From Alopecurus myosuroides (lineage: Eukaryota; Streptophyta; Magnoliopsida; Poales; Poaceae), in contig CM054057.1 in NCBI GenBank assembly GCA_028641055.1, forward strand, positions 724,495,931 through 724,559,930: 64,000 nt of DNA. The letters are read 5' to 3'. The translations under genes and the position numbers were made by a program. Of this stretch, positions 1-10,878 are shown one piece after another. Within the stretch, counting starts at the first letter, position 1; each line of letters starts with the position of its first letter. The notes under the pieces were generated by a model. That model had not been told where the DNA came from. It saw only the letters and a list, made by a program, of their open reading frames with translations, and searched no databases.

Positions 1-420
1 ACTTGTCGGCGGCGAAGCTACGGATGTATTTTGTGGAAAAGGTCGATTCTTTTTGGGTTTATGCAGCGGGGAGTATATATAGGTGAAAGGGCGATGCCGA
101 GGGTGGCCAGGGGGCCCACACCACCAGGTTTCGCAGCCAGGGGGTGGTGGCGCCGCCCTATCGTGTGGCCAACCTGTGGCCCCCCTCCGGGGCTCTTCGG
201 GACTTCTAAGACTTCTGGCTTTCGAATTGTCCAATTTCGAGAATATTTCCAGAACAACTTTTCTGAAACTAAAAACAGCAGAAAACAGGAACTGGCTCTG
301 CGGCATCTTGTCGATAGGTTAGTCCCGGGAAATTGATAAAATGACATAAAGTGTAAGGAAAACATGTGGGAAACAACATGAAAACAACATGGAACATCAG
401 AAATTGAGGATATGGTTATG
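1..420. repeat. Partial copy of R module (host LTR/UTR-like repeat)
   Basis: This is the 3' half of a module that recurs at 1111-1830, 39163-39856, 60698-61370 and 61702-62388. Shared landmarks are a G-rich 'ccagggggcccacacca' block, 'aacttttctgaaactaaaaacagcagaaaac', 'ggctctg.ggcatcttgt.aataggttagtcc' and 'tgacataaagtgtaaggaaaacatg'. It is non-coding. I read it as part of the LTR or UTR of a grass retroelement; the family is not identified. Confidence 0.6.
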
Positions 421-1110
421 ACGTATTAGCTATTCATACCTTCCACTTGGGGTCTTCCAATGAACGTGTGTTACACGCCATCATTTGCAGTAAATGAAAG
501 AGCACAGTGATGGCAGTGAATGAGAGGAAAACAATAATTGCAGTAGGAAAACAGTGGTTGAAGTGGTTGTATTATCAGTGTAAAGAAATGGACCAGGGTC
601 CACAGTTCACTAGTGGGGTTTCTCCAAAACAGATAGATAACATGCTAGGTAAACAAATTACAGCTGGGAAATTGACAGATATAAAGGCTGCACCGTAGCG
701 CATATGCATGACATGATGATTACTATGTGATTCATGCGGGCATTATAACATAATTCATAGAACGTTATCCAGTTGCATCTATGACTAATAATCCAGCCTC
801 GGAGCGTCATCCAATCAAACCTCGAGTATTATGTTGCAAGCAATAGATAATTGCATTAGGCAAAGTATGTAATGTAAACATCGTTGTTTTCTCCCTAATG
901 GCAACAACACATCCCCCACCCACTATGTTTCTGTCACAAGAGCCTGAGTGAAAGGGAGGCATGAATCCACTATCGAGCATATATACCCCCTCTGGGAGTT
1001 ACAAGCATCAACTTGGCCAAAGAAACTACTAGTAACGGAGAGCATGCAAGATCATAAATAACATAAACATGATAGATTGATAATCATTGGACATAGCATT
1101 CAATATTCAT
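421..1110. repeat. Repeat segment preceding R module
   Basis: AT-rich non-coding sequence. It recurs with small differences at about 59480-59790, 60090-60697 and 61371-61701. Shared landmarks include 'gaccagggtccacagttcact', 'catctatgactaataatcca' and 'ggaggcatgaa.ccactatcgagcat'. It always leads into the R module, so the two form one longer repeat unit. No gene is seen. Confidence 0.55.
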
Positions 1111-2050
1111 CAGATCCCAGCAAACACAACATGTAGCATTACAATAAGATTATCTTGATCATGTTAGGCAGCTCACAAGATCTAAACATGGGCATAGAGA
1201 GGAGAGAATAACCATCTAGCTGCTACTATGGACCCGTAGTCCAAGGATGAACTACTCACGCATCACTCCGGAGGCAGGCATGGTGATGAAGAGCCCTTCG
1301 GTGATGATTCCCCCTCCCGGTAGAGTGTTGGGGAGAGCTTTAGAACCCTCCCAAACTAGGGTTAACGATGACGGTGGCTATGGAACGTTTTATGGAAAAA
1401 GGCTCGGGTCTTTAGGGTTAACCTGTGGAGGAGATTAAATAGGCGAGAGGGAAATGTCGGTGGGTGGCCAGGGGGGCACACCACATGGTGGCGCAGCCAA
1501 GGGGGCCGCGCTGCCCTATTGTTTGGGGCCCCTTTCCGGGTCTCCTCTGGACTCCGTGTACGTGAAAAACTTCTAAGACCCTAGGATTTTGTTTTGTCCA
1601 ATTCCGAGAATATTTTATGAAACAACTTTTCTGAAAAAAAAAACAACAGAAAATAGGAACTAGCTCTATGGCATCTTGTCAATAGGTTAGTCCCAGGAAA
1701 TCCATAAAAATGACATAAAGTGTATAGGAAACATGTAGCATATGGCATGAAAACAACACGAAACATCCGAAATTATAGTTACGTTTAAGACGTATGAAGC
1801 ATCCCCAAGCTTAGTTCCTACTCGTCCTCGAGTAGGTAAAACGATAAAAACAAATAATTTCTGAGCTGACATGCTACCAACATAAACTTGATCATCTAAA
1901 TTGTAAAAGCATATGCAAGATAAGATCATAGTACTTTAAACACAGGCATGATAGATATAATTCTAACAATGAAACTTCGAAATCACTTTTCATCATGAAA
2001 AGTAACACAAATAAAAGATCATGAATAATAATGCACTTGAAAGTTATATG
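1111..2050. repeat. R module, extended copy
   Basis: Full module from 'cagatcccagcaaacac' through 'ggacccgtagtccaaggatg' and the G-rich 'ccaggggggcacacca' block to 'gacgtatgaagcatccccaagc'. It is followed by about 200 bp that match 39860-40107. The stretch 1466-1545 is the uninterrupted version of the site where the large CACTA at 3981-59038 is inserted. It is non-coding. Confidence 0.65.
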
Positions 2051-2606
2051 TTTGTTTCGAGCATAAAGAAAACATAGCAAAGTGATATTTCGCTTGTCCT
2101 TAAGAGTGGGGCAAAACATAAATGCCAGGACACCTTCAAACTTCAAGTGGATGACTAGAAAATATAGTTTGAGAGCAAGTCTTTGGGAATAATTTCAGAA
2201 AATATGATGCTGATGTTGCCAGGGCGCACTACTAATGACCCACAGGTATAGGTGGTGTATCGCAGTACTTTCGATAATAAGAGTGTCAAACCCAACGAGG
2301 AGCAGAAGGTGTTGACAAGCAGGTTGGATAGAGAATTCACTTTAAACACTAGCAAACGGGTTTTTGGTTGTTTTGGATATAGCAGATAAATAAAGTGCGG
2401 TAAATAATATTGCAGCGAGTGGACCAATCCTTTTGTGAGCAAAGGATAAGCCGGTTGTGTTACTTATGACTACCAAACATTCTCGAGGACACATGGGAAT
2501 TTCCTCAAGTGCTTTCGCTTCGTTACGGTTGATTAATATCCATTGATTCGTGAAGTGTTGTGTGGGTGAAACTATGCTAATGCACCGCCCAACTAGGACT
2601 AATACA
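2051..2606. other. Intergenic stretch without recognisable gene
   Basis: AT-rich sequence between the R module and the tandem duplication at 2607. I see no coding signature; the open frames here are short and lack codon structure. It is probably interior or UTR sequence of the host retroelement. Confidence 0.4.
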
Positions 2607-3730
2607 TACTTGTGATTATACCCCTCGTAAGCATCTGCAAATACAAGAAAGTAATAAAGATAAAACTAACCACAACCTTAAAACTCCGGGATTCTACGCT
2701 CCCTCGTGCATTGGTTTCCTAACGGGGGTTTAGGTTTCTGTCACTCCGGCAACCCCACAATTAGTAGCCAAATACACAATGCATCCTCCTAGGCCCATAA
2801 AGGTGAAGTATCATGTAGTCGATGTTCACATGACACCACTAGAAGAATAACACCACAACTGACATATCAAACCACTAGATATTACTTTAACATAATTCAA
2901 CTACTAACATCATGACTTCTCCCATGTCCTCAAGAACTAAATGAACTACTCACAAGACATCACATGGATCATAATCAGAGGTTATATAATGGATAATAAC
3001 AATCTGTCCATAAAGTGTAAACACCGATAAATCTCACAAGAATCAACTTCTAACAAGTAATCCACACCAGGAGAGAGATCTAGTGGAAAACAACGATAAA
3101 GACCCCTAATTGTTACAATGGGATGAAAGTGGATGATGAGGGTGATGGTGTTGGTGGATAACATAAGTAATGCATCATAACATACTTGTGATTATACCCC
3201 TCGTAAGCATCCGCAAATACAAGAAACTAATTAAGATAAATCTAACCACAGCCTTAAAACTCTGGGATTCTATGCAACCTCGTGCATTGGTTTCCTAACG
3301 GGGGTTTAGGTTTCTGTCACTCCGGCAACCCCACAATTAGTAGCCAAATACACAATGCATCCTCCTAGGCCCATAAAGGTGAAGTATCATGTAGTCGATG
3401 TTCACATGACACCACTAGAAGAATAGCACCACAACTTTAATACCGAACCATGAGATATTACTTCAATATAACTTCACTACGAACATCATGACATCTCCCA
3501 TGTCCCCAAGAACTAAGCGAACTACTCACAAGACATCATATGGATCATAATTAGAGGTGATAAAATGGATGATAACAATCTGGTTATAAAGTGCTAACAC
3601 CGATAAATCACACGAGCATCAACTACTAACAAGTAATCCACACCGGGAGAGAGATCTAATGTAAAACAACGATAGAGGCCCCTAATTGTTACATAGGGAT
3701 GACGGTGGATGATGAGGGTGATGGTGCTGG
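2607..3730. repeat. Tandem duplication, about 575 bp per unit
   Basis: Two adjacent near-identical units (about 2607-3160 and 3182-3730) share 'catacttgtgattatacccc', 'cctcgtgcattggtttccta', 'gtttaggtttctgtcactcc', 'cctcctaggcccataaaggt' and 'ggatgatgagggtgatggtg'. They differ by scattered substitutions and small indels. No gene is seen; this is likely part of a decayed host retroelement. Confidence 0.7.
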
Positions 3731-3980
3731 TGATGCCGATGATGATGACGATGATCCCGATGAAGCCCGATGATTTCCCCTCTCCGGAGAGGAATTTTCC
3801 CGGCAGATTTCTCCCTGCCAGAGAGCTTGTCTCTCCCGGGTGTTTTCCGCCCAAGGCGGCGGCGGAATAATTCTTCGATGATGGTATGGGGCTTAGGGTT
3901 CCCTCGGGGTAAAGTACATAGAAGATGTCGACCAGAGGTGAGCCAGGGTGGCCACACCATGTGGCGTCGGGGCCAAGGGG
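3731..3980. repeat. Left flank of CACTA insertion (R-like host repeat)
   Basis: GC-rich sequence ending 'gccagggtggccacaccatg' followed by 'tggcgtcggggccaagggg'. It aligns with the G-rich block of the R copy at about 1466-1506. The alignment continues on the far side of the CACTA at 59039, so the two flanks were once adjacent. Confidence 0.65.
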
Positions 3981-4012
3981 CACTACCAAATTCCGCGCGA
4001 TCCAGAACGTTT
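3981..4012 (+). repeat. CACTA left terminal inverted repeat
   Basis: These 32 bases starting CACTACCAAA are the exact reverse complement of 59007-59038. The next base inward differs (C versus T), which ends the perfect match. Confidence 0.85.
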
Positions 4013-4766
4013 CAGTATCGTTGCGGATGGGCTCCAAACCGTCGCTAAGGGCAATCCGCGATGGTTTACGCGACGGAGTGAGAACGTTCCTGATCGACTG
4101 TCACAGACGATTCTGCGACGATTAAATGAACATTAAACCGCCGCGAGCTACTGGCCGGCCCAGCAGATGGCCCAACAAGGAGCGATGTTATTTTTCGTTG
4201 CAATGTGTGTACACGTGGCATCGTTTTCCGTTACCCGTTACTGACGTCACTTCCACCGTTCCTGACGTCATCATCGTCTTGACATTTTAAAAACGTCGCG
4301 ATTGGAACTACCGTTACCTCCGTTTAATGACGTCATAATAAGTGCGATGTTTACTTTCTCGTCGCGGGTACAAGCAGTATAAGGTGCCACTCGTCGCTCT
4401 CATAATGTTCCACGTATACACTTATTCCCGACAAATTTATTACGTTGTCGGACGGTGCGACGTTTTAATTCATCGTAAGACGTCGCGAACCATGAGCCAG
4501 CACGTGTACCAACACGGCATGTCCACGTCGAAACGTTTCCCTGACGTGTTTATTTTGTCGCGATTTCCATCCAATAAGGTGCCGCCTCATGGACGTACCA
4601 TATAGTACCACGTGTCCTCGTATTCATTAGCATGAAAAATACTATACTAGTTTTCACAGCAAAGCAAACACAACAAATACATAAGTTCCGAATAAGGTCA
4701 CAACATAGCTCGCCAGCAAAGGCAGTCTAATACAGTTCAACGGACAACAAGCGGTTTCACAAAGGG
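4013..4766. promoter_or_regulatory. CACTA left subterminal region
   Basis: No gene. The motifs GCGACG, CGTCGC and ACGTCGCG recur in both orientations across about 4040-4570, along with several 'tgacgtca'-type words. In CACTA elements, short repeats inside the termini are binding sites for the TnpA-type protein; that role is inferred here. The right end (58840-59006) carries the same GCGACGTT-type words. Confidence 0.5.
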
Positions 4767-5195
4767 CTACTCAGTTCCATATCTCGGAGGAACTTGAGCC
4801 AACATGCCACCGATAAGGGTTTTGTACATTTCTTGACTCTTCTTCATACCTTTGTGTTCCTCCGTCATACGCAACAATTCTTGTCGATGCTTCATCCTAT
4901 CTGCATCAGCTTGTTCCTTGGCCTGCTTCAACTCATCAACTACAGACTGCAGGTCCTGCCTCTGTTTTCTCTCATAATCAAGTTGAAGGTGAAGCTGAGA
5001 CTTTGTTGCTCTTGCACTGGTTGTGACCCCACCTGTGGTTTGCAGGAACGAAGACTTTAGACGGTTCTTGGTCAGGACGGCAACGACAGCTTCAGTGGCA
5101 GAAAGAGGTTCCTTGGCAGCGCCATCTACTGAAGTACGTTCTAGCATATGATATTGCATTTCTTCCTATAAAGCATGTACAATCTTTAGATGAAA

Positions 5196-5225
5196 CTAGA
5201 AAACATGCCCGTGCGTTGCAACGGG
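5196..5225 (-). other. Helitron 3' terminal hairpin and CTAG
   Basis: On the minus strand, CCCGTTGCAACGCACGGG (5225-5208) folds with CCCGT/ACGGG arms, then CATGTTTT, then CTAG. Host T follows. A terminal hairpin just before CTRR is the hallmark of a Helitron 3' end. Confidence 0.75.
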
Positions 5226-8200
5226 AGTGAAAAAAAAATCTAAATCGTTGATATTGTTCGTGGACAAATCCAAACTAAGAAAATCTTCTTCCCGATTAGG
5301 CTGGTCCTAGTCGCCGCTGTTGTTGCAACCGCTCCAGCCGCGGGCCCTCGGCTCCCCTCTCCAGAGTCCATGTCCTCTCACGAGCTCCCCGCCGTCTTGA
5401 TCGTCACCTTCGGCTTACGCGCCTTCCTCTGCGAACATGCACGCTCCATCGACACCTTGGCGATTCTCTTCTATGTTAGGACCAGTCATCGATATCGCAT
5501 GCTGGAACCCACGGGGTCTTAACGACCAGGCAAGAAAAGACACGGTGCACGCCTTGCTCGCCAATACCTCCTGCCACATTGCTTGCCTCCAAGAGACTAA
5601 GCTGGACTATGTTGATGATCAAACCGCGACATACCTTGGAGGTTATCGCTTGCGCTCTTTTGCCCAACATCCGGCTCTGGGCACCAGGGGTGGTATTCTG
5701 CTGCTTTGGAATGATGACTTTATCAGCGTGGCTAATATACACATCGGAGATCACCTCATCTCGGTCAAGGTCTGCATCAAGGCTTGTGACATCTCCTTCC
5801 AACTCACAACTGTCTACGTCCCCTCCTCGGATGTTCATAAGCGAGAATTTCTTGACGAGATGATTGTTATTGCGCCTGCGGCTGGCGTGAAATGGATCAT
5901 GGGAGACTTCAACCTGATCTACCAGGCCACCGATAAGAACAATGGGAATTTAAACCTTCACCTCATGGGCCAATTCCTCCACGCTCTAAACTCCTGTGGT
6001 CTCAAGGAAATGAAACCGCAAAACCGGAACTACACTTGGAGCAACGAGCGTGAGAATCCTACCTTGGTTAAGCTTGATCGCACTTTCTGCAACATGGAGT
6101 AGGATATCGCCTTCGACTCACACCTCATGCACGCCATGTCCTCTTCACTCTCGGATCATTGCCCCCTCCTGCTGTCTAATCATAGCGGTCCGTGCAGGCC
6201 TCATTCCTTTCAGTTTGAAAACTTCTGGGCCAAGATGCCTGGCTTCCTTGAGACCGTGCAGCAGGCTTGGGACGAGCCCACAACTCACACTCAGTCGATT
6301 CACATCATCAACCACCGGCTCAGAGGAACTGCTAAGAGCCTTCGATCTTGGAGTAAGGGTCTGTTCTCTGACCACAAGCTGCAGCTGCTCATGGCTTTGG
6401 ACGTTATCCTTCAGCTTGACATAGCCCATGAATGTGGAGCCCTCTCTGCTGACGAAAGGGTCATGTACGCTGATTTGAAGAAAAAATTCATGGGACTTTC
6501 TGTCCTCGAGCGCTCCCACAAGCGGCAAACTTCTAGGATCACCTACCTGTGTGAGGGTGATGCTAACACCAAATTCTTCCACCTTCGTATCAACTCCAGG
6601 CGTAGGAAGAAACACATTCAGCGGCTCAAGCAAAACGACGGCTGGGTTACCAGCCACTTAGATAAGAAGAACCTCATTCACTCTCACTTCACCGACATGC
6701 TAGGGCAACCGCCGACCAGAACGCTGGATCTTAATTGGGAGGCCATCAATCCCGCTGTGGAAGATCTTGATGATCTTGGCCTTCCCTTCTCGGAGCTTGA
6801 GGTTAAAGCTGCCATTGACGGTTTGCCGTCTGACAAAGCGCCAGGGCCTGATGGTTTCACTATTGCCTTCTTCAGGGTTTGCTGGTCTATTGTTAAGGAT
6901 GCTCTCTTGCGTGTCGTCAATGAGTTCTCTGAGCTGGCCACGCCAAACTTTCATCTGATCAATACTGCGAACATTGTGCTTCTCCCAAAGAAAGAGGGTG
7001 CCGACTGCATCTCGGACTACAGGCCGATCAGCTTGATTCACATTATTCCCAAGATCATCGCCAAAGCTATGGCTAGCCGCCTGAGCCCCAAGATGGACAC
7101 CATCATTTCCCACAGCCAGAGCGCCTTTATCAAGAAGCGAAGCATCCACGACAACTTCATGTTTCTGCGCGGTACTGCTCGACGCCTACACCGCTCTCAC
7201 ACTCCTGCCCTGCTCATCAAGCTCGATACCGCTAAAGCTTTTGATTCGGTCAGATGGGACTACATCTTGGATGTTATGCAACACATGGGTTCCCGCAACG
7301 GTGCCGGGCTTTGGTGTCCACCCTTTTCTCCTCTGCAACATCCAAAGTCCTTCTTAATGGCATTCCTGGAGATACTATTCGTCATGGAAGGGGGCTGCGC
7401 CAAGGCGATCCGCTTTCTCCGCTGTTATTCGACATTGCGATAGACCCTCTTCAAAGATTGCTCGAGGTGGCCACTTCCTCTGGTCTTTTTCATCAGCTTC
7501 CAGGCCGCACTGCCGCTACGCGAATTTCCCTATATGCAGACGATGCAGCCATTTTTCTGGCTCCTTTCGCTGAAGACGTTGCCAACCTTGCCTCAACCCT
7601 CTGAAACTTCGGTGAAGTCACTGGCCTCACCACTAACGTCTCGAAGAGCTCAGTTGCGCCTATTCGTTGCGAGGGCAGCGACCTTCCGGAGAATCTGGCC
7701 GACTTCCCTGCGGATATTGTTACTTTCCCTCTCAAGTACCTCGGCCTCCCACTTTCCCTCGGCATGCTTAAGCGCTCCGATCTCCAACCCTATGTCAAAA
7801 AAGTGGCTTCTAGGCTGAATCCGTGGGCTGGGAAGCTCGTCAACCGTGCTGGCTGCGAAGCGCTTGTCAAGTCGGTCCTCACCTCTATGCCCATTTTCCT
7901 GTTGACGGCAATCAAAGTGGGCAAGTCTACTATTAAGGCGATTGAAAAGCTAAGGCGGGGGATGCTATGGGACTGCATCAACAAAGTTAGCAATGGAAAA
8001 TGCAAGGTGAACTGGGCCAAGACTTGCCGCCCGAACGATCTCTGGGGCCTCGGAATTCTTGATGTCGACAAGTTTGCCAGGGCGCTGAGGCTGTGCTGGC
8101 TTTGGTACGAATGGAAGGCCCACGGACAAGCCTTGGATTGGGTTGGAGACCCTGAATGATGCTGCTGACAGATCCATTTTTGGTGCGGCTACCTTGGTTT

Positions 8201-9128
8201 CTCTTGGTGACGGGATGAAGGCCTCCTTCTGGTCATCTTCTTGGCTTCATAGCTCCATGCCTCGTTCTGTGGCCCCCCTCATTTTTGCCGCCTCCAGGCG
8301 CAAAAACCGCTTAGTCCACGATGCCTTGCTTGACCAAAAGTGGATCTACGACATCAATATGGAGGCCTTCACCGTCGAGCACATCTCCCAATTTGTCAAC
8401 CTCTGGGAGGAGGTTTAGGCGCTCACGCTTACCCCAGGGGCGGAGGATGAGATCTCCTGGATGCTTTTCGGCAACGGAGCCTACTCTGCGGGTTCGGCCT
8501 ATCGGGTGCAGTTCGCGGGTTCCAACTCTTGCTCCTTCAAGAAAATTGTCTAGAGACCCTAGGCCCGCCAAAATGTTGTTTCTTCTCTTGGCTGGCTATG
8601 CAAAATCTCCTTTGGACCTCGGATCGCCTCGCCATTAGGGGTTGGACTCACCAACCGGTTTGCAAATTGTGCAACTGCCTCCCCGAGTCCGCTAGGCACA
8701 TCTTCTTCGAGTGTAGTTTCTCCAAGAGGATCTGGACGGCTGCTGCGCCCTGGCTCTCTTGTCCCTCTTTGGTTCAGTGCCTGGGGCAGGATCGCCCAAC
8801 CGTCTTGCAGTACTGGCAGGCCATTTCGGTTACTCCATGTTCCTCGCCCATGAGGCTCAAGACTGCGGTCATCCTTATTACATGGGAGATCTGGAAGGAG
8901 CGTAACGCTAGGGTCTTCAACAACAAGTTCTCTCGCCCTTTTGAGCTGATGCAGAAGATTAAAGACGAGGGCCGGTGCTGGATCCGCGCCGGTGCGAAAT
9001 TTTTTGCTGAGATTATGGACGGATAGTCTCTTCTTTTTGTCCGCTTTTTTTCCTTTTCTGATGGCTTAGTCCCACCATGTTTGCTTCTCCTATATCAATA
9101 TAAACGGCAAACCTTTTGCCGCGTTACC
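5226..9128 (+). mobile_element. L1-type LINE, 5'-truncated and decayed
   Basis: Non-LTR element inside the Helitron. Coding remnants run from 5437 to 9026. The 3' end 'aaaccttttgccgcgttacc' is followed by a short A run at about 9122-9128. ORF1 is missing, so the element is 5' truncated; its exact left limit (about 5230-5430) is unclear. No convincing target duplication was found. Its orientation opposes that of the Helitron. Confidence 0.7.
5437..9026 (+). pseudogene. LINE ORF2 remnant (endonuclease-RT-zf-RVT)
   Basis: Order of domains: AP-type endonuclease ('ACWNPRGLN' at 5500, 'CLQETKLD' at 5585, 'GDFNLI' at 5905), reverse transcriptase ('KAPGPDGF' at 6835, 'YRPISLI' at 7018, 'GLRQGDPLSPLLF' at 7392, catalytic YADD at 7531-7542), then the zf-RVT region ('CKLCNCLPESARHIFFEC' at 8659). 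It is broken by a TAG at 6100-6102, a frameshift near 7290, a TGA at 7602-7604, a frameshift near 8148, a TAG at 8416-8418 and a frameshift near 8550. It is non-functional. Confidence 0.85.
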
Positions 9129-10449
9129 TTAAAAAAACGTTGGAACCATTATTATTTTTTACTTGTTGTGTTGTAATTTTGATCAGAAACAAGTCTATAT
9201 TATTTATCATACGAAATTTTGGCAAGAAACCTCACTGCTACTCTTAAGGCACTGCTATTCCTTTACTCAAGAAGTATTGAAACTAAGAAATTGAAAACCC
9301 CATCCCTTGAAAAAAAAGTTGAAACCCCGATTGTAAGAAAACAGTATGCGAAAATCATTGGGTATGCTGAAATAAGGTAAATGTTGGCAGTATTAATCTA
9401 ATAATTCAGATAACACAATCAAGCTCAGTGAGATCCTCTAATCAACGTGAATGTAGTCTAAAAAATCGACAAAATTGGCATACGCAGATCGTAGACGTGT
9501 CAATTAATTAAGCATGTAACAGTGGAGTAGCATCTGAATTCGCTCGTTGAATACCTATAAAGCTGGCAAAAAGAAGCGAGTTTAAGAGAAGCATCTTGTT
9601 CTAAAAATTTCCAGTTACATAAACCCATCTGAAAATGCTGAACAATTGACTGTTTGCAATCAAAGGAGACATACAGATTGGGAAGACAGCGCCGACTGCA
9701 GTTCCACCTATATCTCATTGAACCCCTCCAAGAAAAGCCGTGCATATTGGGCCATTGGCCGTATGCGCGAACGAACTACGTACTCCTCGCACATCGACCG
9801 CGTGGCCATCTTGCAGATAACCAGCTGACGAAACTTCCCGACTTGGACAATGGCGACCATATACGCCACCTGGACGCGAGGCGCTGGCCAACCTCACCGG
9901 AGACAGGCGGCACTGCTCCACCATCCCCATCGCCTCTGCAGCACTCTCGTCCTCCAAGTCCTCTTCGCCTGGCTGGGCAGCTCTCCCGCTTGTATCCCTC
10001 TGGGTCCCCCAAGGTGGTCGCCTCCCGTCCTACGGGGCAGACCCAGCCGCGGCGTTGGGGCAGCGCGCATTCCCTGACGACGTCCTTGCCGTGGAAGACG
10101 CCCGTCTTGAGCTAGTTCGCTTGCCGTGTTAGGGACGGAAGGACGGATGAAGCGGTTGTCTGGCTACAGCGGCGATGTACGCGGAGCCGCCGGGCGGCAG
10201 CCGACAGGGAGCACCGGTGGTCGTGACCGACAGGACGGCGATGTACTCCGCGCCGCCGTAGATCGCGACCACGGGCTTCCACCTACCGCGTCCTTAGCCG
10301 AGGTGCCGAAGAGGATGAGGAGCGAGCGAGCAGCGGGCGGCGCCGGATTACAGGTGAGGATTACATGGATTTTTTTTTCTTCTCTTTTTGGCGATCAGAG
10401 GTGAATAGGTCAACCCTTCATGACTTTTGCGGTGGCAGAGGATGTAATT
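9129..10449. other. Helitron interior without assigned gene
   Basis: An AT-rich part (9129-9640) is followed by a strongly GC-rich, CpG-rich part (about 9800-10340). The composition of the second part resembles a captured first exon or promoter of a host gene. Minus-strand open frames (for example 9957-9715 and 10012-9776) overlap here, but I do not recognise a protein family. Capture is an inference from composition and from the Helitron setting. Confidence 0.35.
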
Positions 10450-10510
10450 ATGATTGAAAATAGGGGTAGAAAAAAAAATGGACCGGAAGAAGCCTTCCTC
10501 CTTTTATTAC

Positions 10511-10552
<42 letters not shown>

Positions 10553-10620
10553 GATTGAAAATAGGGGTAGAAAAAAAATGGACCGGAGTATTATTATTAT
10601 ATATATATATATATATATAG
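10450..10620. repeat. Microsatellites with duplicated 37-bp flank
   Basis: An ATT-type run (10505-10552) lies between two near-identical 37-38 bp segments ('atgattgaaaataggggtag' onward) at 10450-10487 and 10551-10587. An AT dinucleotide run follows (about 10599-10618). The block lies just inside the 5' end of the Helitron. Confidence 0.8.
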
Positions 10621-10636
10621 GTATAGATAGAAACTG

Positions 10637-10653
10637 AACTAGCTTGTAAGGAA
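10637..10653. repeat. Target site duplication of LINE 2, left
   Basis: AACTAGCTTGTAAGGAA is identical to 16282-16298. The two copies bracket the LINE exactly, with the A-rich tail next to the right copy. Confidence 0.9.
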
Positions 10654-10878
10654 GAAAAAGGATATACCAACCGGAACGTATGCTGCCCTAGCTCAAGTCC
10701 CCTAGGCGATAAACCTAGGGTTTCAACTCCTCTGGCGGACTGATCTCCGACGTGAGTTCTTCTTCCCTATCCGGATCGGCCAAGTACTCGTGGTCGGTAC
10801 GGAAGGGGGTCTTTTTCCACCCGATCATATTAGGGTTTCGGAGGGAATCGCAGCGGAGGATCGTCACCAAGCAGCACC

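Larger units (their letters stand above)
5196..10627 (-). mobile_element. Helitron inserted in TnpA-like intron
   Basis: Read on the minus strand, the element begins TCTATACCTATATAT (from 10627) and ends with a GC-rich hairpin, an 8-base spacer and CTAG (5199-5196). This is the standard Helitron layout, and the ends resemble those of grass Helitrons. It sits between A (5195) and T (10628), the expected AT target with no duplication. Its 5.4 kb include a decayed LINE (to about 9128) and about 1.5 kb of other sequence. No Rep/helicase gene is seen, so it is non-autonomous. Confidence 0.7.

Noticed and set aside
5229..9150. Possible target duplication of LINE 1 ('cgttgcaac' against 'cgttggaac')
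   Set aside because: Short, imperfect, and the left copy lies within the Helitron terminal hairpin.
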